64,000 nt of DNA, taken from NCBI RefSeq assembly GCF_003967515.1, contig NZ_BIFQ01000001.1:1612001-1676000 (forward strand), written 5' to 3'. Positions 24,446-32,428 of this stretch are shown piece after piece. Within the stretch, counting starts at the first letter, position 1, and every line of letters begins with the position of its first letter. This stretch comes from Dictyobacter aurantiacus. Lineage in GTDB: Bacteria; Chloroflexota; Ktedonobacteria; Ktedonobacterales; Ktedonobacteraceae. The notes beneath the pieces are model-generated. The model worked only from the letters and a program-made list of their open reading frames with translations. It had not been told where the DNA came from and searched no databases. Both the position numbers and the translations under genes were made by a program.

Positions 24446-24513
24446 GTTTCTTTTGTGTGTTGGTGCTGTGGGGGCGCGAATGCGCCCCCACAGCACCAAC
24501 ACACAAAAGAAAC
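24446..24513. repeat. Family A palindrome copy A6 (32-bp perfect arms)
   Basis: 24446-24477 is the exact complement of 24482-24513 with centre GAAT. It directly follows the TAA of the Q/Y-rich gene and has the family sequence TTTTGTGTG...GGGGGCGC but no GCGGCCGC box. It may act as a terminator (outer arm CAAAAGAAAC). Confidence 0.8.
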
Positions 24514-24621
24514 CGATGTGGCCTGCTCGCATAGCGGCCACAGATAGTGGAGCGAGGCGCGGTGGTGTGCTATACTCGGGGGGAAATAATTCACCATCAT
24601 CATGATGCATAAAGAGGTACT

Positions 24622-25374
24622 ATGCCCGAGTATATATGGGGCCGCAATCCCATTTCAGAAACGTTACAGTCCGGTCGCCACGTTCAGCGTCTGCTGCTGG
24701 CCGAGGGAATCCGTGAGGCACCGGCCATCGCGACCATCTTGCAAGAAGCCAGGCGGCGCCAGGTTCCGATCGAGACCGTGCCGCGCCACCGCCTGGATCA
24801 GATCAGTCACGGAGCCGTTCACCAGGGCTGCATCGCCCAGGTTGAGGAGCGCAGATACGCCAGCGCCGACGATATCCTGGCCCATGCCGCGCAGAAACAG
24901 GAGGCCCCTTTTATCCTGATCCTGGACGCGATCCAGGATGTCAACAACCTGGGCTCCCTGCTGCGTACGGCCGAGGCAGCCGGCGTCCATGGCGTGATCA
25001 TCCCGGAGCATCGCGCGGCCGAGGTCAACGCCACCGTGGTCAAAACGTCGGCGGGCGCCACCGAGCATATCCTGATCGCGCAAGAGACCAACCTGACCCG
25101 CGTCATCGACCAGCTCAAGAAAGAGAACATCTGGGTTGTTGGTCTGGCAGGTGAAGGAAAGACCCTCTACACTCAGGCCAATTTAACCGGGCCGCTGGCC
25201 ATCGTGGTAGGCAACGAAGGAAAAGGATTGAGCCGACTCGTACGCGAGCATTGTGATGTGCTCGTCAGGCTACCGATGTTCGGACAGGTCAACTCGCTCA
25301 ACGCCGCCGTAGCCGGAAGCATCTCCCTGTATGAAGCATTACGACAGCGTACCACCCAGAACGGAAAAAAGTAG
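24622..25374 (+). CDS. rlmB: 23S rRNA 2'-O-methyltransferase, RlmB/TrmH (SpoU) family
   Basis: 250 aa. The N-terminal RNA-binding substrate domain begins YIWGRNPISETL, typical of RlmB. The SPOUT knot domain has all three motifs: DAIQDVNNLGSLLRTAEAAG (motif 1, with Asn and Arg), IVVGNEGKGLSRLV (motif 2) and LPMFGQVNSLNAAVAGSISL (motif 3). It uses SAM to methylate a ribose in 23S rRNA (Gm2251 in E. coli). Site specificity here is inferred from the family. ATG with AAAGAGG upstream. Confidence 0.9.
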   Translation: MPEYIWGRNPISETLQSGRHVQRLLLAEGIREAPAIATILQEARRRQVPIETVPRHRLDQISHGAVHQGCIAQVEERRYASADDILAHAAQKQEAPFILILDAIQDVNNLGSLLRTAEAAGVHGVIIPEHRAAEVNATVVKTSAGATEHILIAQETNLTRVIDQLKKENIWVVGLAGEGKTLYTQANLTGPLAIVVGNEGKGLSRLVREHCDVLVRLPMFGQVNSLNAAVAGSISLYEALRQRTTQNGKK

Positions 25375-25504
25375 GACGTGACACATATAACGATAACAGA
25401 GCGGTAAATGTAGACGTATAGATTACAGAGGATTTATCCCATTACACCAATTCATTCAACTACGTCTATTCCAATACAACGTTGTGTTCTCAGGAGTAAT
25501 TCTA

Positions 25505-26479
25505 GTGTTCAAAACTTTCATCAAGGGTCTCAGCGTCTTATTTTGTGGCATGGTCGGGTGCGCACTTTTTATCTGTATCAATACACAGCCCGCGGCTTTT
25601 GCCAGCCCAGCTCACACGCAGGATGATCCAACGCCCACAGCGACGGCAACGGCAACCTATAATCCTGGCTTAACGCTCGCCCTGCCAACAGGAGGAACGC
25701 CCAGCGGGCGACCGGGGACCGTCATTCAATTGACCGGCACTGGCTTCCCTCCCAACAGCGGTGTGGCGTTCTCGATCGCGACAGATCCCAATCAGTGCAC
25801 CAGCGGCAATGGCAGCGTAGGACCCCTCCAACCACAACAGCCCGCGACTGCCGATGGCAACGGCAACTTCACAGTTCAGGCCAGCTGGCCCGATGGCGCC
25901 AACCAACCCAACACCAAATATTACGTCTGCGCCAACGCGGCCAACACCCATGCGGCAGCTACCACGCCATTTACCGTCCTTGGTCAGCCCACGGTAGCCT
26001 CCTCCAATCAAACGGTCAACGCCGGCGACAAAGTAACTATCACAGGGCAGAACTGGCTTCCTCAACAAGGCTTAAATGTAGCGATCACCGCCGGTCAGGG
26101 CGGCAACACCATCGTCAGTGGGCAGACCAATCCGGATGCCAACGGCACCTTCACGCTGGACCTGACGATCCCTGCGGGTACCGCATCCGGCAACTACGGC
26201 ATCAGCGTCGTCGGCCAGAATGATCCCAACCTGAAAACGTATCAGGACAACGCGATCACCGTCAACGCGCAGGCCACACCCACTCCCCAGGCCACAGCTA
26301 CGCCCACTCCTACTCCCCAGCCAACGCCCACCTCTACCCCGACTTCCTCCACTAACAACAGCTCTTCCGGTGGCGGTGGCGGTAACCTGACCTGGCTCAT
26401 CTTCTTATTAGGTGGTGTAGGAGTCGTCCTGGTCATCATCGGCCTGACCATGTACCTCTCCAATACCCACAGTAGTTGA
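25505..26479 (+). CDS. Secreted, membrane-anchored surface protein with Ig/IPT-like domains
   Basis: 324 aa. GTG at 25505 was chosen because AGGAG lies eight bases upstream; an in-frame GTG at 25484 lacks one. An N-terminal signal peptide (GLSVLFCGMVGCALFICI, cut after AFAS) is followed by a Thr/Ala linker, two Ig-like beta domains with GTPSGRPGTVIQLTGTGFPP and VNAGDKVTITGQNWLPQQG (IPT/TIG-like), a long Thr/Pro linker, a Ser/Gly spacer and a C-terminal helix (NLTWLIFLLGGVGVVLVIIG). It would display two sandwich domains at the cell surface. Function unknown, perhaps adhesion. Confidence 0.75.
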   Translation: MFKTFIKGLSVLFCGMVGCALFICINTQPAAFASPAHTQDDPTPTATATATYNPGLTLALPTGGTPSGRPGTVIQLTGTGFPPNSGVAFSIATDPNQCTSGNGSVGPLQPQQPATADGNGNFTVQASWPDGANQPNTKYYVCANAANTHAAATTPFTVLGQPTVASSNQTVNAGDKVTITGQNWLPQQGLNVAITAGQGGNTIVSGQTNPDANGTFTLDLTIPAGTASGNYGISVVGQNDPNLKTYQDNAITVNAQATPTPQATATPTPTPQPTPTSTPTSSTNNSSSGGGGGNLTWLIFLLGGVGVVLVIIGLTMYLSNTHSS

Positions 26480-26499
26480 GGGGGTGTCAGACACACTTT

Positions 26500-26609
26500 T
26501 TCCAGGGGTGCGTGAGTGCCCTCGTTCGGGCGGCCGCATACGCGGCCGCCCGTGTTTTATATGTAAATGAACGGGTTGCGCGAATGCGCAACCCGTTCAT
26601 TTACATATA
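26500..26609. repeat. Family A palindromic element, copy A7
   Basis: A GTGTCAGACACAC motif (about 26485), then GGGCGGCCGC-ATAC-GCGGCCGCCC (26527-26551), then palindrome 26558-26581 with 26586-26609 (24-bp perfect arms, centre GAAT). It lies between convergent genes. Confidence 0.8.
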
Positions 26610-26619
26610 TGTCATTTGT

Positions 26620-26690
26620 ATCGTAGGTGCGCCCCTTGCGGGCGCTTGCCGCGAAGCGGCCCCGTACCCGGGCGCGCACGTTCCACCAAC
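26620..26690. repeat. Repeat family D, copy 3
   Basis: CGTAGGTGCGCCCCTTGCGG-GCGCTTGCCGCGAAGCGG-CCCCGTACCC has the same frame as the two copies at 19339 and 19516, but with the inner hairpin changed on both arms (GCGCCCC/GGGCGC). Confidence 0.55.
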
Positions 26691-26723
26691 GGTACCATCT
26701 CCCCGATCAAAGGTGCCCGTACC

Positions 26724-27458
26724 TCACAGGGAGAGGCGTTTGAAGACGCTTTCGGGAATGGATTTGATGACCAGCATGATGATGCGCCAGTAGCCGGGTG
26801 TATAGGCAACGTCTTTGCGCCGCTTGATAGCGTCGTAGATGCCCTGGCCGACCGCCTCGGGTTTGGCGAAGAGCAGGCCCTGCTTCATGTGCGCCGTCAT
26901 CGGTGTAGAGACGGTGCCAGGCTTGATCGTAACCACGGCCACGCCCGATTTCGACAGGCGGTTGCGCAGTCCCTGCAAGAAGGTGCTAACCGCGGCTTTG
27001 GCGGTGCCATAGACATAGTTGCTTGCGCGACCGCGATCGCCTGCCACAGAAGAGATGACCGCGATCGTACCCCGCTTCTGCTGCTCAAAATAGTTAGCAC
27101 TCAGGGTCAGCAGCGAGATCACGCTCAGCGCGTTGGTGTTGAGCTCCTGCAGCGTCTCGGCTACGCTCAGCTCACAGGCCCGCTGATCACCCAGGGTACC
27201 ATGCGCGATCAACAGCACATCCAGACCGCCCAGGGTGGCGATCGCCTGCTGCAGCATCGCATCGTGGTGCTCAAGCTGACTGAGATCCAGAGTATAGGTC
27301 TCGATGGCCTGCGCCCCACGCACCTTCAGATCAGCGGCTACCACCGCCAGCTTCTCGGCGGAACGTGCGACCAGGAAGAAGTCGGCCCCATCGCGGGCAA
27401 AAAACTTGGCTGTCTCGTGGGCCAGCGCGGACGTGGCCCCTACAATTGCTACTCTCAT
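26724..27458 (-). CDS. Short-chain dehydrogenase, DprE2-like
   Basis: 244 aa. The Rossmann N-terminus VAIVGATSALAHETAKFFA has the DprE2-type G-A-S/T-A-L-A pattern. LLIAHGTLGD replaces the usual NNAG, and the catalytic ISSVAGDRGR ... YVYGTAKAA supplies Ser, Tyr and Lys. KPGTVSTPMT follows. It lies immediately downstream of a DprE1-like FAD oxidase, the same pair that in mycobacteria epimerises decaprenyl-phospho-ribose to arabinose (DprE2 being the ketoreductase). The pairing strongly suggests a polyprenyl-phospho-pentose or other sugar epimerase; the exact sugar is unknown here. Confidence 0.72.
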   Translation of the reverse strand: MRVAIVGATSALAHETAKFFARDGADFFLVARSAEKLAVVAADLKVRGAQAIETYTLDLSQLEHHDAMLQQAIATLGGLDVLLIAHGTLGDQRACELSVAETLQELNTNALSVISLLTLSANYFEQQKRGTIAVISSVAGDRGRASNYVYGTAKAAVSTFLQGLRNRLSKSGVAVVTIKPGTVSTPMTAHMKQGLLFAKPEAVGQGIYDAIKRRKDVAYTPGYWRIIMLVIKSIPESVFKRLSL

Positions 27459-27476
27459 CGTCTTTATCGTACTTTC

Positions 27477-28832
27477 TTAGATATAGGTCGGAATGTTGCT
27501 ATCGGTCCCCTGAGTCACACGACGCCAGAAGCTGGAGGAGAACTTGGGATCAATATACTGCTCAAACTCCTGCCACTGCGGATAGTACTTCTTAAAGGAC
27601 TCAGGGCTCATGCGAGCATCTTTGGCTGGATAGAGGACGCCGCCGTTATCCTCAACGATGCGGTCCAACTCATTCATAAAGGTGCGCGTGCGCTCGCCAT
27701 GATTGGAGAAGTCGAGGGCCAGCGTAATGCCGGGACGCGGGAAGGACAGCATGCCAGGCGACTTGATGTAGCCAAACTGCTTCAACACGGTCAGGAACGA
27801 ACCCTCACCAGCCTGCTGGATATGGCGGATGCACTTTTGCATCGCCTCACGGCCATTCTCAAACGGGACCACAAACTGATACTGGAAGAAACCACGCTTG
27901 CCATAAATGCGATTCCAGTTATGGATGGCATCCAGTGGATAGAAGAATGGATCATAGGGCACGGTCTTGCTGACGTACTTCTCACGCTGGACATGGTAAT
28001 AAGCCTCGTTGAACGCCTTCACCGTATATGTATTGAGCGCGAACGAAGGGAAATCGATCGGCACGGCCAGCGGCAGCTTCTTCGGCTTATATTTCTTCGC
28101 CAGATCAGGATCTTGATTGTGGTTGCCGCGCGAAAACTTGCCGCGACACAGCTTATCGCCACCGATCAAGAGATCCACCCACGACACAGTATAGTCATAA
28201 TCTTTATCCGAGGCGGCCGAAAGCTCAAAGAACTCATCGAGCGACTCAAAGCGAATCGAGTCCATATCGATAAAAGGATTCACAATCTTGCGCAGCCGGA
28301 ACTCGGCCCACAGGATCACGCCGGTCAGGCCCAGGCCACCGATCGTGGCGCGGAAAAGCTCGCTGTTCTGCTCGGGTGAACAGAGCAGGTGCTCCCCGCT
28401 TGAGCGCACCAGCTCAAATTTAGTCACGTGGCAGCCGAAGGTGCCGGCGGCATGGTGATTCTTCCCATGCACATCATTAGCGATCGCGCCGCCAACCGAG
28501 ACAAATTTGGTACCCGGACTCACCGGCAAGAACCAACCACGTGGAACCGCCACCTGCAACACATCGGCCAGCGAGACGCCAGCCTCGCAGCGAATAATGC
28601 CTTTTTCTGTATCAAAAGAAATAAAGTTCTTAAGATGGCTCGTATCAATAGAGATACCATTTTCATTCAGACAGCTATCACCATAACTGCGACCATAGCC
28701 ATAAGGAAGGATTGATTGATCCAGCGAACCAAGATCCGGCAGTTCATCGCGCCAGTATACCGGCACGACCTGGTTATTCTTGACCACTGGATAGCGTCCC
28801 CAGGATTGAGGTTGTTTATTTGCAGATCCCAT
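27477..28832 (-). CDS. FAD-linked oxidase, DprE1-like sugar epimerase component
   Basis: 451 aa; ATG with AAGGAA upstream. A VAO-type FAD domain: LPYGYGRSYGDSCLNENG, then VSPGTKFVSVGGAIANDVHG and GLTGVILWAEFRL. These are diagnostic blocks of DprE1 and related aldonolactone-oxidase-like flavoproteins. It would oxidise the C2 hydroxyl of a polyprenyl-phospho-sugar, after which the downstream SDR reduces it to the epimer. The spacing to the SDR gene is 18 bp, so they form an operon. A GtrA-like gene, often beside dprE1/E2 in actinobacteria, occurs here but 20 kb away. Confidence 0.78.
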   Translation of the reverse strand: MGSANKQPQSWGRYPVVKNNQVVPVYWRDELPDLGSLDQSILPYGYGRSYGDSCLNENGISIDTSHLKNFISFDTEKGIIRCEAGVSLADVLQVAVPRGWFLPVSPGTKFVSVGGAIANDVHGKNHHAAGTFGCHVTKFELVRSSGEHLLCSPEQNSELFRATIGGLGLTGVILWAEFRLRKIVNPFIDMDSIRFESLDEFFELSAASDKDYDYTVSWVDLLIGGDKLCRGKFSRGNHNQDPDLAKKYKPKKLPLAVPIDFPSFALNTYTVKAFNEAYYHVQREKYVSKTVPYDPFFYPLDAIHNWNRIYGKRGFFQYQFVVPFENGREAMQKCIRHIQQAGEGSFLTVLKQFGYIKSPGMLSFPRPGITLALDFSNHGERTRTFMNELDRIVEDNGGVLYPAKDARMSPESFKKYYPQWQEFEQYIDPKFSSSFWRRVTQGTDSNIPTYI

Positions 28833-28991
28833 AACTTATCTATTCCTTGTTCATTGTAGCGCGAATGAATATGTTTCACATTGTTGTTACGTTCATAATA
28901 ACGTATAAGCGCTAACTCACGCTACGAATCAGCCCAAATGTATAGGTGAAGGGTCCAACGCTGCCTGCGGCAGCGATTGGAAGGAAATATG

Positions 28992-29204
28992 GTGTTGAAT
29001 ACAGGGGCCGACGAGGCCCCTGTATTCAACACGCAAAAAAGGATTACAGGTTGAGGATGCTGTGATTGACATCCTTACGCGTCTGCAGTGCTCACAGGTT
29101 TTTATAGAGATGATGAGGTCAGGGTGCACACCCTGGCACCATCATCTCTATAAAAATAAAAGAGGTTCAATAGAATTGTATTATGAGCTCTATTGAACCT
29201 CTTT
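28992..29204. terminator. Three stacked hairpins between the DprE-like operon start and the nuo end
   Basis: Hairpin 1: 28992-29009 with 29015-29032, followed by GCAAAAAA. Hairpin 2: 29099-29115 with 29140-29156, enclosing a CAGGGTG/CACCCTG hairpin. Hairpin 3: 29159-29174 with 29189-29204, 28 bp past the nuoN stop and a likely nuo terminator. No gene is seen in 28833-29232. Confidence 0.6.
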
Positions 29205-29232
29205 GTGTGGAGCTTGTGGCTCCGGAGGTATA

Positions 29233-30726
29233 TTAGCGACCGACCAGTGAAGCAAAGAGATTGAAGGCCGCGGGATTGGCGGCATTGATCACAAGCTGCA
29301 CAATAACGGTCAGCACCAGCAAGGCGGCCGATGCCAGGGTGATCGAGGTGCCCAGACTCATCGAGGTCACCAGGCGACCCTCTTTCTGTGGCTCATCAAA
29401 GAACATAACTTTGATGATGCGACCATAGTAGACCACCGAAACGATACTGTTCAGCAGGGCGATAATTACCAGCCAGGACTGACCCAACTGCCAGGCCGAG
29501 GTAAAGATGAACACCTTACTGAAGAAGCCAGCCACCGGTGGAATACCTGCCAGCGAAAGCAGGCACAGGGCCGTACCAACACTCAGCAGCGGGGCGCGTC
29601 TCCACAGGCCACGGAAGTCATCGATCCTCTCACCACCGGTCATATTCGCCAGCGCAATGATGCCCGAGAAGGCACCCAGGTTGGTGACAACGTAGACCAG
29701 GATAAAGAAGAGCACCGCGGCGGTACCGGTAGCAGCAGCAGCCTGGTTCGTACGGGCCATGCCCACGGTACCGACCACACCGACCAGGATATAGCCGGCC
29801 TGCGCGATACTGGAATAGGCCATCATACGCTTGATATTGGTCTGGACAGCGGCCACAAAGTTACCCAGCGTCATGGTCAAAACAGCCACGATCGAGAGGA
29901 TAACAACCAGGGGCACCATATCCACCTGCCACAGGCCACCATAAACCAGAACGCGGATCAGAGCCGCGAAGCCAGCCGCTTTCGAACCGACTGAGAAGAA
30001 GGCCGTTGCCGGTGTCGGAGCACCCTCGTAGATATCGGGAGCCCACATATGGAACGGAACCGCCGAGATCTTGAAGCCGAAGCCCGCGATCACCAGTACG
30101 TCCGCCACGATCACCATCAGGTTGCCATTGGTAAAGCTCTTGAAGGTATGCGCCAGTCCTTGCAGATCGGTGGTACCGGTCAGGCCATACAGCAGGGCAA
30201 AGCCATACAGCAGAATGGCCGAGGACATAGCACCCAGCAAGACATATTTGACAGCCGCCTCAGATGACTTGGTGTCGGAACGAATCAGGCCCGCCATGAT
30301 ATACAGTGGGAAGCTGGTCAGCTCCAGGGCGATATAGATCGAGATCAACTCACCTGTACTAGCCATGAACATCATACCCACGACCGACAGCAGCATCAAC
30401 GAGTAAAACTCGCCATCCGCCTGCACGTACTTCCCAATATAGTCATAAGACGCCAGGATGATGACGGCCGCGATAATCAAGAAGATAATCTCAAAAAAGA
30501 GAGAATACTGATCCACCACCAGCATCTTAAAAAATGCGGTCTGGGGACCACTATAGGTAACAACCTGCGCGATGGTAAAAGCCGCAGGCACGATCAGACC
30601 TACCAGCGCGGTAGCCGCGATGACGATACGTTTCTTCGTAAAAAGATCAACGGCCATCACAACCAACCCTAACAGCACCAGGCTGATTTGAGGCGCCAGC
30701 AGGTAGAGATCATAAGGCTTAAACAT
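29233..30726 (-). CDS. nuoN: NADH-quinone oxidoreductase subunit N
   Basis: 497 aa, about 14 membrane helices, antiporter-like (Mrp family) proton-pumping subunit of complex I. The middle has YIALELTSFPLYIMAGL with the key Glu, then TSSEAAVKYVLLGAMSSAIL with the conserved Lys, VPFHMWAPDIYEGAPTPATAF, and MMAYSSIAQAGYILVGV; all are typical of NuoN. It is the last gene of a nuoJKLMN cluster on the minus strand, 81 bp after nuoM, followed by a hairpin terminator. Confidence 0.94.
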   Translation of the reverse strand: MFKPYDLYLLAPQISLVLLGLVVMAVDLFTKKRIVIAATALVGLIVPAAFTIAQVVTYSGPQTAFFKMLVVDQYSLFFEIIFLIIAAVIILASYDYIGKYVQADGEFYSLMLLSVVGMMFMASTGELISIYIALELTSFPLYIMAGLIRSDTKSSEAAVKYVLLGAMSSAILLYGFALLYGLTGTTDLQGLAHTFKSFTNGNLMVIVADVLVIAGFGFKISAVPFHMWAPDIYEGAPTPATAFFSVGSKAAGFAALIRVLVYGGLWQVDMVPLVVILSIVAVLTMTLGNFVAAVQTNIKRMMAYSSIAQAGYILVGVVGTVGMARTNQAAAATGTAAVLFFILVYVVTNLGAFSGIIALANMTGGERIDDFRGLWRRAPLLSVGTALCLLSLAGIPPVAGFFSKVFIFTSAWQLGQSWLVIIALLNSIVSVVYYGRIIKVMFFDEPQKEGRLVTSMSLGTSITLASAALLVLTVIVQLVINAANPAAFNLFASLVGR

Positions 30727-30807
30727 AATTACTCCTTACCCCGCAGCGGGGCGATCCAGCTTATTTGTTAACCTGGCGGATCGCCCAGGCTGCTTAGGGG
30801 ACCTCCC

Positions 30808-32415
30808 CTACTTTATCATGGTCACGGCCGTGTGAATAATCGGCGTGATACTACTCGAAATCATGTTAATCAGGGGCGCCGGATACACGCCAACAAACAC
30901 GATCAGCCCGGCCAGAGCAAACAGCGGGACGAGCTCGCGTGCCGAGACATCTGGCAGCCAGTTCCACTTCTGTTTGAAAGGTCCAAAGAAGACGCGCTTG
31001 ATCATCCACAGCAGATACGAGGCCGTCAGGATCATGGTAAAGACCGCGATCAACGTCGGGATGGTCCAGACGCGGAAGCTGCTGGTAAAGACCATATATT
31101 CAGCGACGAAGCCAGCCAGACCGGGCAGTCCCAGTGAAGCCATGGCCGCGAAAGTGAACAACGTACCCAGCATCGGCATACGCTTGGCGATACCACCGAA
31201 GACGGCGATCTCGCGGGTGTGGGCCAGATCATAGATGACGCCGACGCAGAAGAAGAGCATACCGGTAATGATACCGTGGCTAAACATCTGCAGGGTCGCA
31301 CCGGTCAAAGCCACCTGGCGGAACGCCTGGTCGCCACCGGCCAGCGCGCCCGTAAACATCCCATTGCCTGCGCCAGCCGCGGCGGCCACGCCCAGCAGGA
31401 TGATACCCATATGGCTCACGCTCGAGTACGCGATCAGCTTCTTCATATCCCTCTGCACCAGGCAGATCGCCGCGCCATACAGAATATTGATCACCGCGAT
31501 CACCGCCAGCCAGCCCGCGAACTGCCCCAGTCCCCCAGGGAACAGGGTAAAGCAGAAGCGAATCAGGCCATAGGCACCCATCTTCAGCAGCACACCGGCC
31601 AGCAGTACGCTAACCTCGGTCGGCGCATCTGTATGGGCATCCGGCAGCCAGGTATGGAACGGGAACATCGGGATCTTCACCGCGAAGGCCATAAAGACCA
31701 GCAGGAAGGTCAGCAGCTGCAGGGTAACGCCGATGCCAAAGATCGACGTGGTACCACCGATCAGGTGCGTGGACAGATACTGCATATCGGAGCTACCGAT
31801 ATTAAAGTAGAGCAGGATAAAACCGGCCAGCATAAACACGCTACCAAAGAACGTGTAGAGCAGAAACTTCCAGGCTGAATAGACACGACCAGGAACGCCA
31901 TGTTTGATCGCGTCACTGCCCCAGACACCGATCAGGATAAACATCGGAGCCAGCTCAACCTCCCACATCAGGAAGAAGAGGAAGATATCCAGCGCCATAA
32001 AGACGCCCATCACACCGGCTTCCAGAAACAGCATCATAGCCATGTAATCCTTGACGCGCTTCTTCTGCCAGCCACCAATTACGGCCAGCATCGTCAACAA
32101 CGCGTTCAAGATCACCATCGGCAAGCTCAGACCGTCCACGCCGAGAAAGTATTGTACAGTAAAGCGGGACGAACCAGCCTGCAGATTAATCCAGTTCAAC
32201 TTCACCTGGTCGGCCAGGTGGTTCAGATCGCCAAATCCGCTAATCCCACTGGTATTGAGAATGCGGAAGAAAATCCACATTGAAAGAACGAAGGTAGCCG
32301 CCGAAAAGGCCAGGGCCCACCAGCGCGCCGCTTTCGTCGGGAACACATAGACACCCACACCACCAATCACAGGCAGCAGGAGAATCCATGTAAGATCGCT
32401 CGTAAAAAACGACAT
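30808..32415 (-). CDS. nuoM: NADH-quinone oxidoreductase subunit M
   Basis: 535 aa with 14 or so helices. FFLMWEVELAPMFILIGVWG holds the conserved Glu of the proton half-channel; FPFHTWLPDAHTDAPTEVSV and IAYSSVSHMGIILLGV are signature blocks of NuoM. It lies 13 bp after nuoL, so the two are co-transcribed. It forms one of three antiporter-like proton channels of complex I in the plasma membrane. Confidence 0.95.
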   Translation of the reverse strand: MSFFTSDLTWILLLPVIGGVGVYVFPTKAARWWALAFSAATFVLSMWIFFRILNTSGISGFGDLNHLADQVKLNWINLQAGSSRFTVQYFLGVDGLSLPMVILNALLTMLAVIGGWQKKRVKDYMAMMLFLEAGVMGVFMALDIFLFFLMWEVELAPMFILIGVWGSDAIKHGVPGRVYSAWKFLLYTFFGSVFMLAGFILLYFNIGSSDMQYLSTHLIGGTTSIFGIGVTLQLLTFLLVFMAFAVKIPMFPFHTWLPDAHTDAPTEVSVLLAGVLLKMGAYGLIRFCFTLFPGGLGQFAGWLAVIAVINILYGAAICLVQRDMKKLIAYSSVSHMGIILLGVAAAAGAGNGMFTGALAGGDQAFRQVALTGATLQMFSHGIITGMLFFCVGVIYDLAHTREIAVFGGIAKRMPMLGTLFTFAAMASLGLPGLAGFVAEYMVFTSSFRVWTIPTLIAVFTMILTASYLLWMIKRVFFGPFKQKWNWLPDVSARELVPLFALAGLIVFVGVYPAPLINMISSSITPIIHTAVTMIK

Positions 32416-32428
32416 GTCTTCTTATCCT

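Noticed and set aside
26616..28379. 587-codon open frame on the plus strand
   Set aside because: It is fully antisense to the DprE2-like and DprE1-like genes, which have clear motifs, and its own translation has none. High-GC antisense opening explains it.
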